Shown here piece after piece: positions 15,972 through 24,803 of a stretch of 64,000 nt of DNA. The notes under the pieces are model-generated. The model saw only the letters and a list, made by a program, of their open reading frames with translations, ran no database searches and was not told where the DNA came from. The first letter of the stretch is position 1; the number at the start of each line of letters is the position of its first letter. The DNA is taken from positions 1-64,000 of the forward strand of contig JAMCWX010000064.1 of the NCBI GenBank assembly GCA_023480885.1, written 5' to 3'. A program made the translations under genes and the position numbers. Source of the stretch: Chloroflexota bacterium. Its GTDB lineage: Bacteria > Chloroflexota > UBA6077 > FW602-bin22 > JACPRP01.

Positions 15972-18719
15972 ATGCAGGCGGTATCAGGATTGAGAAGCCG
16001 TGCCAGCTTGCCCAGGTTAGCTTTCACGATAGTAATGATCCTCTGGCCGATGCTGCTGCGCAACGACTACGCGCTAAGCGTGATGGTGTTCGCCGGCCTC
16101 TATGCGATGCTGGCCCTCGGCCTTGGGCTCCTGCTCGGCCAGGCTGGCCAGATCTCCCTGGGCCACGCCGCCTTCTTCGGCATAGGAGCTTACACCAGCG
16201 CCCTCCTCACCACCAGGCTCGACGCGCCCCCAATTCTGGCGCTGGCCGCCGGCGGTGTACTGGCCGGGATCGTCGCCTACGTCGTCGGCAGGCCCGTGCT
16301 CCGTCTCAAGACCTACTTCCTTGCTCTGGCCACCCTGGGGCTTGGAGAGATCTTCGCGGTCTGTGCACGCGAGACAGGCTGGCTGACCGGCGGCCAGGTA
16401 GGAGTGGTGGGAATCCCGTGGCTGGAGGTCGGCGGCTTTGCCGTCGATGACTACTTCAAGCAATACTACGTCGTCTGGGCCCTCGTGCTCGTACTCTTGT
16501 TTCTGACGGAGCGGGCGATGAGATCGCGGGTGGGCAGGGCCCTCCGCGCCCTGGCGACCAGCGAGGTGGCAGCCTCGACGTTGGGCATCTATACGGCGGA
16601 CTGGAAGCTGCGCGCCTTCGTGGTGAGCGCCGTGTACGCGGGGATCGGAGGAGGCCTGTACCCCTTCGTGATATCGGCCATAAGCTGGAGGGATTTTGGC
16701 GCCATCCTGTCCATGCTGGTGGTGATCATGGTGATGATCGGCGGCGTGAGCAGCCTTTTTGGCGCGGTGGTCGGCGCCATCCTGATAACCTGGCTTGGGC
16801 GTGCTTTCTCCAGTTACCAGGAATTCAGCGGGAGTATTTATGCGCTCGTGCTGATCCTGCTGTTGTTGTTCCTGCCCGGGGGGCTAGCTGGGGGACTCCG
16901 ACCGAACCAGGCCGAACGCATCCGAGGCTTGCTGAAGGCGATTGGCCAATGGCTGTTGCCACGACCGCGACGTTCGCCGACGAGGAACGGGAGGGCGCCG
17001 GAGCCAGTCTCGGCTCTCCCCCCTGCAGTGGTCGCCGAGCAGGAATGGGCCGGGGAATTAGCACGACTCAAGTGCCAGCCAAAGATCGAAGCTATTCAAT
17101 CGGCTGATCGGGAGCCTTTGCTTAGGCTCGAAGGAGTGAGCGTGAGCTTTGGGGGGCTGCAAGCGCTGAGCCAGGTATCCTTGGCGCTCCCAGAAGGCGG
17201 CATCGCGGCGCTCATCGGGCCGAACGGTGCGGGTAAGACGACGTTGTTCAACATAGTCAGCGGCCTCCAGCGACCATCAGAAGGGAGGGTCTGTTTCGCA
17301 GGCCAGGAGATCACACGCCGACCGGCCGCAGACATCGCCCGGCTGGGAATGGCTAGGACCTTCCAGAGTCTCCGTGTCTTTGCAAACATGACTGTGCTGG
17401 AAAACGTGATGGTCGGGAGGCATCGACACGAGAGGGCGGGCTTCATCACGGCGGCAGTGGGGTTGGGCGCGCAGGCCCGAGAGGAGCAGGAGTCGCGGAA
17501 ACGTAGCCTGGAGGCGCTGGCTCTCGTGGGGCTGGATCACCTGGCCGAGTGGCCGGTGACAGCCCTGCCGTACGGGCAGCAGCGGCTGGTGGAGATCGCT
17601 CGGGCGCTGGCCACCGAGCCGCGCCTGCTGCTGTTGGACGAGCCGGCCGCCGGAATGAACGCACCGGAACGAGCGCAGTTGGTGGAGAAGGTGGCACGCA
17701 TCCGCAATGCGGGCGTGACGGTGCTGCTGGTCGAGCACGACATGGGCCTCGTCATGGGCATTTCGGACACAGTCAGCGTGCTCGACTATGGGAAGCTGAT
17801 CGCCGAAGGTGCGCCTGAAGACATACAGACGCATCCGGCAGTCATCGAAGCCTATTTGGGAGTCAACCACAGGGACAAGGAGGGTTTGTTAGTGGCGGTC
17901 GGGAGCCAAGTGCCAGGGGCAGGCTTGCCTGCGCAGCCCACTGGCGAGGGAAAACCGCTGCTGGAAGTTGAGCATATCTCCACATACTACGGTTCGATCG
18001 GCGCGGTGAGAAACGCCTCCCTGCAGGTGCGCCCCGGCGAGATCGTCGCCGTTCTCGGATCCAACGGCGCGGGCAAGACCACGCTCCTGCGCACCATCTC
18101 GGGCGTGCTCCGACCGCGAGGCGGGAGGATAATCTACGACGGCCGGGAAATAACACCTCTGTCGCCGCCGCAGATCGTGGCCTGTGGCATTGGCCACGTG
18201 CCTGAAGGGCGTCTCATCTTCCCCACGCTCAGCGTCCACGACAATCTCCTCCTCGGCACGTGCCTACGTCGAGATCGAGTGGAGATTGGCGTAGACCTGG
18301 AGTTTGTGTACGATCTGTTCCCGGCGCTGGCTGATCGTCGCCATCAGATTGCAGGAACGCTATCAGGAGGAGAGCAGCAGATGCTGGCGATAGGACGGGC
18401 GCTGATGGGCCATCCCAAGTTGCTGCTGCTGGACGAGCCATCGATGGGCCTCGCGCCGCTGGTCGTGGAGCACATCTTCGAGGCGTTGGTGACCCTCAAC
18501 CGGCGAGGTCTGACCCTGGTCATGGTGGAGCAAAACGCGGAAATGGCGCTTTCCATCGCCGATCAGGCGGTGGTTTTGCAAACGGGGACGGTGGCTTTAG
18601 CCGGACCTGCGACAGCGCTTCGGCAGGATCGACGAGTGCAGGGACTGTATCTGGGCGTGAAGGAGCCCGCGCAGGAAAATGGAGGTCGGCCACAGGCGCG
18701 CACCACAGTTTCGCTCTAA
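15972..18719 (+). CDS. LivM-LivG-LivF triple fusion (permease plus two ATPases)
   Basis: 915-residue chain joining three normally separate subunits. Residues 1 to about 300 are a LivM permease (GLGLLLGQAGQISLGHAAFFGIGAY). After a linker rich in Pro and Arg (about 305-370), residues 375-640 are LivG with Walker A GPNGAGKTT near 416 and LLLLDEPAAGMN near 551. A second linker leads to LivF (about 660-890) with Walker A GSNGAGKTT near 695, LSGGEQQML and LLLLDEPSMGLAP. All catalytic motifs are intact in both ATPases. Frame is continuous with no internal stop. LivM-LivG fusions are known; a single polypeptide carrying one permease and both ATPases is unusual. LivH is still separate. Confidence 0.93.
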   Translation: MQAVSGLRSRASLPRLAFTIVMILWPMLLRNDYALSVMVFAGLYAMLALGLGLLLGQAGQISLGHAAFFGIGAYTSALLTTRLDAPPILALAAGGVLAGIVAYVVGRPVLRLKTYFLALATLGLGEIFAVCARETGWLTGGQVGVVGIPWLEVGGFAVDDYFKQYYVVWALVLVLLFLTERAMRSRVGRALRALATSEVAASTLGIYTADWKLRAFVVSAVYAGIGGGLYPFVISAISWRDFGAILSMLVVIMVMIGGVSSLFGAVVGAILITWLGRAFSSYQEFSGSIYALVLILLLLFLPGGLAGGLRPNQAERIRGLLKAIGQWLLPRPRRSPTRNGRAPEPVSALPPAVVAEQEWAGELARLKCQPKIEAIQSADREPLLRLEGVSVSFGGLQALSQVSLALPEGGIAALIGPNGAGKTTLFNIVSGLQRPSEGRVCFAGQEITRRPAADIARLGMARTFQSLRVFANMTVLENVMVGRHRHERAGFITAAVGLGAQAREEQESRKRSLEALALVGLDHLAEWPVTALPYGQQRLVEIARALATEPRLLLLDEPAAGMNAPERAQLVEKVARIRNAGVTVLLVEHDMGLVMGISDTVSVLDYGKLIAEGAPEDIQTHPAVIEAYLGVNHRDKEGLLVAVGSQVPGAGLPAQPTGEGKPLLEVEHISTYYGSIGAVRNASLQVRPGEIVAVLGSNGAGKTTLLRTISGVLRPRGGRIIYDGREITPLSPPQIVACGIGHVPEGRLIFPTLSVHDNLLLGTCLRRDRVEIGVDLEFVYDLFPALADRRHQIAGTLSGGEQQMLAIGRALMGHPKLLLLDEPSMGLAPLVVEHIFEALVTLNRRGLTLVMVEQNAEMALSIADQAVVLQTGTVALAGPATALRQDRRVQGLYLGVKEPAQENGGRPQARTTVSL

Positions 18720-18753
18720 GTGCTAGCAGAAAAAGAACGGGAGGTTTACTGGA

Positions 18754-19263
18754 ATGGGTGCCAACGGCAAGCTGAACATCCAGGCAATCAATCAAATCGG
18801 CATCGTCGTCAGGGACGTCGACAAGGCGGTGGAACGCTATTGGAACGAGCTTGGCATCGGGCCGTGGATGATCTTCACGTTCGGGCCGGGCGTCAAGAAA
18901 ACGACCTATCACGGGGAGCCGTGCTCGTTCGCGCTCAGGATCGCAATGGCACAGGTTGGGCCGCTTTTCATTGAGTTGCTTCAGCCACTGTCAGGTCCGA
19001 CGCCTCACCAGGAGTTCCTGGACCAACATGGGGAAGGGGTCCAGCATTTGGGCGTGTTCGTCCAAAGCTTTGAGCAAGCCGCCGAGGAGATGCGGCGGCT
19101 GGGCTACGAGGAGATAACGGCCGCCCACGGCATCGGGCCTAAAGGCGATGGAGCAGCGGCATACTTCGATACGCAAGACAGCCTCGGAACGTTGCTCGAG
19201 CTAATCGAAATGCCGGGCGAGATGCCGCCCCCTGAAAAGGTGTATCCCGCGCCCGGTCTGTAG
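18754..19263 (+). CDS. VOC-family protein (glyoxalase / epimerase-like)
   Basis: 169-residue vicinal-oxygen-chelate protein. Two beta-alpha-beta-beta-beta modules are visible: INQIGIVVRDVDKAVERYWNELGIGPW near the start and GVQHLGVFVQSFEQAAEEMRRLGY in the middle, ending with LGTLLELIEMPG. His in the second module and Glu in the final strand (LLELIE) are likely metal ligands; the usual His of the first strand (xHIG) is replaced by Gln in NQIGIVV, as the methylmalonyl-CoA epimerase-like subgroup also allows. The gene lies between the transporter and the AOR gene in the same direction, so it probably isomerises or rearranges a pathway intermediate. Function otherwise unassigned. Confidence 0.8.
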   Translation: MGANGKLNIQAINQIGIVVRDVDKAVERYWNELGIGPWMIFTFGPGVKKTTYHGEPCSFALRIAMAQVGPLFIELLQPLSGPTPHQEFLDQHGEGVQHLGVFVQSFEQAAEEMRRLGYEEITAAHGIGPKGDGAAAYFDTQDSLGTLLELIEMPGEMPPPEKVYPAPGL

Positions 19264-19302
19264 CCGGCCTCGAGCGGGGAGGGAAAGGAGCACAAAGCGA
19301 AA

Positions 19303-21024
19303 ATGGGTAAGATCATTCGGATCAACATGAACAGCGCCACGGTCACATCTGAGGATGTTCCTCAGGAGTACGTGCTGCTTGGCGGCCGCGGGCTAACGTC
19401 GACCATTGTCGCGCGGGAGGTGCCGGCCACGTGCCATCCCCTCTCGGCGCAGAACAAGCTCGTGATCGCCCCCGGCCTCCTGACAGGGACATCAGCGCCT
19501 TGCTCAGGACGTCTCTCGATAGGCTGTAAGAGCCCCCTGACCAACACGATCAAGGAGAGCAACGTCGGCGGAACGGCCGGCGCCAAGCTGGCCAGGCTGG
19601 GCATAACAGCGCTCACCATCGAAGGGACCGCCAAGGACGGAGAGACCTACATCCTGAACGTTACAAAGGACCGAGCCGAGTTGGTGCCCAACGGGGCCTT
19701 TACGCGCATCGGCAATTACGCCTTTGCCAACCACATGCGCCAGAAGTACGGCGACAAGGTTAGCGTCATCTCGACTGGCCCTGCCGGCGAAATGAAGTTA
19801 TCCGTGGCCACTATCGCCGTCACCGATATGGATGGAAGGCCCTCACGCCACGCCGGCCGAGGTGGAACGGGGGCCGTGATGGGCAGCAAGGGTTTGAAGG
19901 GCATCGTGATCGACGATGCCGGAACATCGCCTGTACAGCCCGTCGACCGCGAGGGCTTTAGGGCTGGACAAGCCAAGATACTCAAGGCTCTGGCCGAACA
20001 CCCCGTGACCAGCCAGGCATTTCCTGCCCTTGGGACGGCAATGCTGGTGAACGTAATTAACACAGCAGGAGCTTTCCCAACCAGAAACTTCAGCGTGGGA
20101 CAGTTCGAAGGCGCGGAGAAGATCTCCGGCGAGGCCGTCAACAAGAATGCCACGTCGCGGCCAGGCGGCAAAATGGGCCATCCCTGCATGCCAGGGTGCG
20201 TCATTAAGTGCAGCAACGTCTACGTCGATGAGCACGGTGAGCACATCACGTCAGGACTGGAGTATGAGACGATCTGGGCCAATGGCGCCAATTGCGGCAT
20301 CGACGACCTGGACGCCATCGCCCGCATCGATCGTCTTTGCGACGATTTCGGTCTGGACACCATGGAAACTGGCGCAGCCATCGCCGTGGCGATGGCGGCA
20401 GGAGTGAAGAGCTTCGGCGACGCCCAGGGCGCCATACAGCTTATACGGGAAATCGCGGAGGGAACACCATTAGGCCGGATATTGGGGAGCGGCGCCGAAG
20501 TCACAGGCAAGGTTTATGGTATCGAACGCGTGCCGACGGTCAAGGGGCAAGCGATGGCTGCCTACGATCCGCGAGCGCTTAAGGGCAATGGCGTCACGTA
20601 TGCCACGTCGCCCATGGGAGCCGATCATACGGCCGCCAACGTCTTTGCGCCGAACCTCGGTGGCATCCCTGGGCTATCTGCTGAAGGGCAGGCCGAACTC
20701 AGCAAATCCGTACAAACCATAATAGCTGCCCACGATTACACCGGGCTTTGCACGTTCGTTACTGCCGTCGCAGCGGCCGACATACCGACGGGGTTGGATG
20801 GCATCGTCGAGATGCTGAGCGCCCTGCTTGGCGCCAACGTGACCATCGACTCCTATTCGGAACTGGGCAAAAGGATCCTCGCGGTGGAGCGCGAATTCAA
20901 TGCGAGAGCTGGCTTCAGCGCCGTTCACGACCGTCTGCCGTTGTGGATGACTCGGGAACCGCTCCCGCCTCACCACACCGTTTTCGACGTGAGTGAGAGC
21001 GACCTGGATTCAGTGCGTATGTGA
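19303..21024 (+). CDS. Tungsten-type aldehyde ferredoxin oxidoreductase
   Basis: 573-residue AOR-family enzyme. The N-terminal pterin-binding domain starts GKIIRINMNSATVTSEDVP and has LLGGRGLTS and FAPGL-like VIAPGLLTGTSAPCSGRLS. A [4Fe-4S] cluster set is visible as CMPGCVIKC near residue 290 (C-x3-C-x3-C, where Pyrococcus AOR has C-x2-C-x3-C) and a distal Cys in YTGLC. Established knowledge: AORs hold a tungsto-bispterin and oxidise aldehydes to acids with ferredoxin; some act on carboxylates or aromatic acids. It is about 30-40 residues shorter than the Pyrococcus enzyme. It is followed after nine bases by the lipoyl protein gene. A paralogue is at 26296. Confidence 0.9.
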   Translation: MGKIIRINMNSATVTSEDVPQEYVLLGGRGLTSTIVAREVPATCHPLSAQNKLVIAPGLLTGTSAPCSGRLSIGCKSPLTNTIKESNVGGTAGAKLARLGITALTIEGTAKDGETYILNVTKDRAELVPNGAFTRIGNYAFANHMRQKYGDKVSVISTGPAGEMKLSVATIAVTDMDGRPSRHAGRGGTGAVMGSKGLKGIVIDDAGTSPVQPVDREGFRAGQAKILKALAEHPVTSQAFPALGTAMLVNVINTAGAFPTRNFSVGQFEGAEKISGEAVNKNATSRPGGKMGHPCMPGCVIKCSNVYVDEHGEHITSGLEYETIWANGANCGIDDLDAIARIDRLCDDFGLDTMETGAAIAVAMAAGVKSFGDAQGAIQLIREIAEGTPLGRILGSGAEVTGKVYGIERVPTVKGQAMAAYDPRALKGNGVTYATSPMGADHTAANVFAPNLGGIPGLSAEGQAELSKSVQTIIAAHDYTGLCTFVTAVAAADIPTGLDGIVEMLSALLGANVTIDSYSELGKRILAVEREFNARAGFSAVHDRLPLWMTREPLPPHHTVFDVSESDLDSVRM

Positions 21025-21033
21025 GGACTATCT

Positions 21034-21582
21034 ATGGCTGTCGAATTCAAGATGCCCAAGCTGGGCATGACGATGAAGAAGGGAATTGTTTCCAAATGGC
21101 TCAAGCGTGAGGGCGACCCCGTGGCCCAGGGCGAGCTCATCGCCGAGATAATGACCGAGAAGATCACGATCGAGATCGAGTCGCCCGGCACAGGAATACT
21201 GAAGACTATCCTCGTACCCCTGAAAAAAGAGGTGCCTGTTGGCACTACGCTGGCGTGGATAGGCGCCGTCGATGAGGCGATGCCGGTGTCAGGATCGCAG
21301 CCACAGGTGGTCGCAGTTGCTGCGGCTGCTGCCTCTGCGCCTGCCATAGAGGAGGACGGCCGGATCAAAGCATCTCCCGCGGCAAGGCGCGTGGCCAAAG
21401 AGCACGGCATCGACATAGCGCTGGTATCCCCATCCGGCAGCGACGGACGCATCAGCAGCGAGGACGTCCTGTCACACGTCGCCGCCCAACAGGCCAGCGC
21501 TAAGGCCGCTGGAGCCATCGTCGCTTCGGAGGCGGCGAAAAGGCTGGCTCAGGAGAGGGGCGTCGACCTGGCGGCAGTATGA
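21034..21582 (+). CDS. E2 acyltransferase N-terminal part: lipoyl plus subunit-binding domain
   Basis: 182 residues up to an in-frame TGA. Residues 1-78 are a lipoyl domain with the lipoylated Lys at K43 in MTEKITIEIES. An Ala-rich linker leads to a peripheral-subunit-binding domain (about 108-150, KASPAARRVAKEHGIDIALV, then SDGRISSEDV). A second such domain begins at about 165 (AAKRLAQERGVDLAAV) and is cut by TGA at 21580-21582. Reading on in the same frame restores its missing half and the catalytic domain (next entry). So this is either the first part of a broken or read-through E2, or a separate lipoyl carrier. Neighbours use TGA as an ordinary stop. Confidence 0.8.
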   Translation: MAVEFKMPKLGMTMKKGIVSKWLKREGDPVAQGELIAEIMTEKITIEIESPGTGILKTILVPLKKEVPVGTTLAWIGAVDEAMPVSGSQPQVVAVAAAAASAPAIEEDGRIKASPAARRVAKEHGIDIALVSPSGSDGRISSEDVLSHVAAQQASAKAAGAIVASEAAKRLAQERGVDLAAV

Positions 21583-21690
21583 TCGGCTCCCGGGGAGAAG
21601 CGGAGGCTAACCACCGAAGACGTCGAGTCCTACCTTGAGGCCCGAGGAGCTCAGCTGGCGGCCAGTCCTCGCGCGATCCCCCTGGTTGGC

Positions 21691-22359
21691 ATGCGCAAGA
21701 TGATCGCCGATCATCTGGTGCAAAGCCTGCACAACGCGGCCCAACTCACCGTATCTCTAGAGGTCGACGCCACCGAGCTGGTGAGGGCGAGGGAACTCAT
21801 CCTCCCCGGCTTCCAGGCCGCCACAGGCATAAGGCCGACGTTCACCGATCTGCTGATCGTGCTCGTGGCCAGGGCGCTGCAGCAGCACCCGATCCTCAAC
21901 TCGACGCTGGTCGACGACGAGATCATCCTGCACGAGGACGTCAACATGGGCGTGGCGGTAGCGATCGACAGCGGGCTGATCGTCCCCGTGATTCATCAAG
22001 CTCAGACGAAGTCGTTGGGCGAGATAACGCAAGCTCGATCAGAGCTGGCGCGCAAGGCCCTCGAAGGACGACTTGGCTACGAGGAAATTCTGGGAGGAAC
22101 GTTCACGATAACTAATCCCGGAGGGGCAGGCTCGGATATCGCGACCCCGATCCTGAATTCGCCCGAGAACGCTATCCTCGGGGTCGGACGCATCGTCAAG
22201 AAGCCTGCGGTGCACGACGACGAGATTTGCATCAGGCACATGCTATGGCTGAACCTGACATTCGACCACCGCGCGATGGACGGCGTGCCCGCCGCGCGTT
22301 TTCTGGAGACGCTGAACGCAATGATTCAAGAACCGCTGAAGTTCCTGGAGAAGCTATAG
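21691..22359 (+). CDS. E2 acyltransferase catalytic domain (same frame, after TGA)
   Basis: 222 residues forming a 2-oxoacid dehydrogenase acyltransferase catalytic domain: GMRKMIADHLVQSLHNAAQLTVS at the start, GVAVAIDSGLIVPVIHQA, and the active-site motif DHRAMDGVPAARFL (His and Asp of HxxxDG). The first ATG is 21691, but no convincing ribosome-binding site precedes it. The frame is open back to the TGA at 21582, and the 36 codons between encode the rest of the subunit-binding domain (PGEKRRLTTEDVESYL). It is therefore best seen as the second half of one E2 gene interrupted once. Acetyl or other acyl transfer to CoA is the expected reaction. Confidence 0.8.
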   Translation: MRKMIADHLVQSLHNAAQLTVSLEVDATELVRARELILPGFQAATGIRPTFTDLLIVLVARALQQHPILNSTLVDDEIILHEDVNMGVAVAIDSGLIVPVIHQAQTKSLGEITQARSELARKALEGRLGYEEILGGTFTITNPGGAGSDIATPILNSPENAILGVGRIVKKPAVHDDEICIRHMLWLNLTFDHRAMDGVPAARFLETLNAMIQEPLKFLEKL

Positions 22360-22369
22360 GCAGGTGGTA

Positions 22370-23743
22370 ATGGAGAGCTTCGATCTTATCGTAACTGGTA
22401 GTGGCCCCGCCGGCTACGCGGCGGCGATCAGAGGAGCCGCGCTGGGCGCAAGAGTGGCCCTGGTGGAGAGAGATGCGCTGGGCGGCACGTGCGTGAACCG
22501 TGGCTGTATCCCTACAAAGTTTATGATGGAGGCCGCCGAAACCGCGGCAGCCATCGGCAGATCTGGCACATTTGGGCTCAGGGCCAGCCTGGAATCTGTC
22601 GACCTAAAAGGGATTAAGGAGAGAAAGAATGCGTTGATCGAAACCCTCGGCGAGGGCATGGTTGCAATGCTGGAAATGGCTGGCATCCGCGTCATCCGTG
22701 GCTCATCCTGCTTCACCTCGCCCCAAACGCTGATTGTGACCGATCCTGAGGGCGAGAAAGCGGAGATCACATCGCCGAAGACAATCATCGCCACTGGCGC
22801 CTCTTTTGCCCCTATTCGGGTTCCTGGCCTTAAGAACGACGAGATGCTCACGACGGAGAAGGCATTCGCATTGGAGAAGCTGCCTGAAAGCGTCGTGATC
22901 GTGGGAGGTGATGCTATTGCCCTAGAGTGGAGCTGTCTGTTCAACGCGCTGGGAAGCCAGGTGACTGTCGTAGAGGGAGGGAGCCACATCGCGCCCGGCG
23001 AGGACGTGGAGATGAGCGCATTATTTATGGAGGCCCTCGAACAAACAGGGATAAGCTTCGAAGTTGGGGCGAAGGTAGAGAGAGCACACGTCGACGAAGA
23101 GGGCGATAAGCATCTGCAGATCTCAGATGGACGGCAAATTCGTCAGATCACGGCTCAGGAAGTGTTCGTCGTGCCAGAGAGAATCCCTAACACGGAGAAT
23201 CTTGGGTTAGACGTCGCCGGGGTGACCGTGAGAGACGGCGTAATACTGGTTGACGACAAGATGGAAACTAACGTCGACGGCATTTATGCCGCGGGCGACG
23301 TGGCTGGAGGTCGTATGTTGTCCCACGTCGCGTCGGCACAGGGGCAAGTTGCGGCAGATAACGCGTTGGGAAGACACAGGTGGTTTGGCAGGCAGACCGT
23401 GCCCCGCTGCGTTTACACGATGCCCCAGTTCGCGGCAGTCGGGCTGACGGAAGAAGAGGCTCAGCGCAACGGACGGGAGGTGAAGATAGGGACCGCGTCC
23501 CTGGCGATGAATGCCAGAGCGGCTACTATTGCCAGACGAGAAGGTGTGATTAAGGTCATAGCCGATGCACGGCACGGCGATATCCTGGGGGTTCACATCG
23601 TTGGGGCGTTAGCCACCGAGACCATCGCGCAGGCTGTGTTGGCCATGAGTTTGGAATGCACGGTCGGCGATTTCAGCCGGGTGCTCCAGGCCCATCCGAC
23701 GCTAGCGGAGGCGCTGGTCGAGGCGATTAAGGCGGCTAAATGA
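22370..23743 (+). CDS. lpdA: Dihydrolipoyl dehydrogenase (E3)
   Basis: 457-residue flavoprotein disulfide reductase. FAD-binding GSGPAGYAAAIRGA at residues 10-23, redox pair C41/C46 in GGTCVNRGCIPTK, NAD-binding VIVGGDAIALEWSC (with Asp in place of a usual Gly, GGDAIA for GGGxIG) and C-terminal HPTLAEALVEA holding the His-Glu dyad. ATG 22370 is preferred to the GTG two codons earlier. It reoxidises the lipoyl groups of the neighbouring E2. It lies between E2 and E1alpha in one transcription direction. Confidence 0.92.
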   Translation: MESFDLIVTGSGPAGYAAAIRGAALGARVALVERDALGGTCVNRGCIPTKFMMEAAETAAAIGRSGTFGLRASLESVDLKGIKERKNALIETLGEGMVAMLEMAGIRVIRGSSCFTSPQTLIVTDPEGEKAEITSPKTIIATGASFAPIRVPGLKNDEMLTTEKAFALEKLPESVVIVGGDAIALEWSCLFNALGSQVTVVEGGSHIAPGEDVEMSALFMEALEQTGISFEVGAKVERAHVDEEGDKHLQISDGRQIRQITAQEVFVVPERIPNTENLGLDVAGVTVRDGVILVDDKMETNVDGIYAAGDVAGGRMLSHVASAQGQVAADNALGRHRWFGRQTVPRCVYTMPQFAAVGLTEEEAQRNGREVKIGTASLAMNARAATIARREGVIKVIADARHGDILGVHIVGALATETIAQAVLAMSLECTVGDFSRVLQAHPTLAEALVEAIKAAK

Positions 23744-23830
23744 GGCATCGTTCATCCCGCTCGACGGGACAGAGACACTGAGGAAACGAGGAAATAATGG
23801 ATTAGCCAGATCACGAAAGGGAGGGTACAA

Positions 23831-24790
23831 ATGGCATTCTCAGCAGAAGAAATGTTGGCGCTCTATCGCAAGATGCTGCTGGTCAGAAGAATGGAAGAGA
23901 AGCACGGCGAACTGCTGGCCTCTGGCGACATCTGGATGATGGGCCACTTTGGCACGGGACAGGAAGCCGTGGCCATCGGCATCACTGCCCCGCTCAAGAA
24001 AGAAGACTACCTCTTCCCGACTCACAGAGGGGTGGGCGAATTCATCGGCAAGGGGATGGTTCCTAAAGACATCTGGGCCGAGTACTACGGCCGGACTACT
24101 GGTCTGGCCAAAGGCAAGGGAGGATTACACCTGTCTGACGTCCGCGTCGGACTTATGGGCCTCGTGGGCAGCCTGGGAGCCGATTTTGCGGTGGCCGTGG
24201 GCACCGCTCTCTCTTCCAAAATGCGGGGCACCGGACAGGTGACGATGATCTATTTTGGCGACGGCACGTCTAACCAGGCCGACTTCCACCCATCGATGAA
24301 CCTGGCTGCCCTGTGGCAGTTGCCCATCGTCTTCGCTTGCGCCAACAACCAGTACTCCGAGCTAGCCCACTACCGGGAGACCACCTCCACGGAGCACATC
24401 GCGCCGCGGGCCGCAGGCTATGGCGTGCCCTGGAAGATCGTCGAGGATGGCAACGATATCCAAGCCGTCTACGCCGCGACTGCCGAGGCCGTGGACCGCG
24501 CCAGGCGCGGAGAAGGGCCCACCCTCGTCGAGTACAAGACTTATCGTATCGCGGCCCACTTCACAGGCGACCCGGGCGGCTACCAGCCAAAGGAAGAGAT
24601 CGAAGAGTGGAAGAAGAAAGATCCCATCGACAGGTTCAGGGCTCGTATTATCGAGCAGAAGGTCGCCACTGCAGACGATCTTGAAAACATGAATCGAGAG
24701 GTAATCGCCGAGGTTGAGGATGCGGTCAAGTACGCGCAGGAAAGCCCGTGGCCGGCCCCCGAGGATATCTATCAGGATTTGTATGCGTAG
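23831..24790 (+). CDS. Thiamine-dependent dehydrogenase E1 component, alpha subunit
   Basis: 319-residue E1alpha, similar to AcoA/PdhA/BkdA1. The ThDP motif is IYFGDGTSNQADFHPSMNLAALWQLPIVFACANNQ (GDG followed about 30 residues later by NN). Substrate-side motifs include THRGVGEFIGKGM and GKGKGGLHLSD. Gly-Lys-rich AKGKGG and the phosphorylation-loop-like region are of the acetoin-dehydrogenase/pyruvate type. A GGGAGGG ribosome-binding site precedes ATG 23831. With E1beta (next gene) it decarboxylates or cleaves a 2-oxo or acyloin substrate and passes the acyl group to lipoyl-E2. Confidence 0.92.
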   Translation: MAFSAEEMLALYRKMLLVRRMEEKHGELLASGDIWMMGHFGTGQEAVAIGITAPLKKEDYLFPTHRGVGEFIGKGMVPKDIWAEYYGRTTGLAKGKGGLHLSDVRVGLMGLVGSLGADFAVAVGTALSSKMRGTGQVTMIYFGDGTSNQADFHPSMNLAALWQLPIVFACANNQYSELAHYRETTSTEHIAPRAAGYGVPWKIVEDGNDIQAVYAATAEAVDRARRGEGPTLVEYKTYRIAAHFTGDPGGYQPKEEIEEWKKKDPIDRFRARIIEQKVATADDLENMNREVIAEVEDAVKYAQESPWPAPEDIYQDLYA

Positions 24791-24803
24791 GAGGTGAGCA
24801 GAG

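Noticed and set aside
21583-21640. Selenocysteine insertion at the E2 TGA
   Set aside because: Only a tiny hairpin follows, there is no conserved Cys or Sec at this position in the domain, and no sel genes are in the window; treated as one unproven option.
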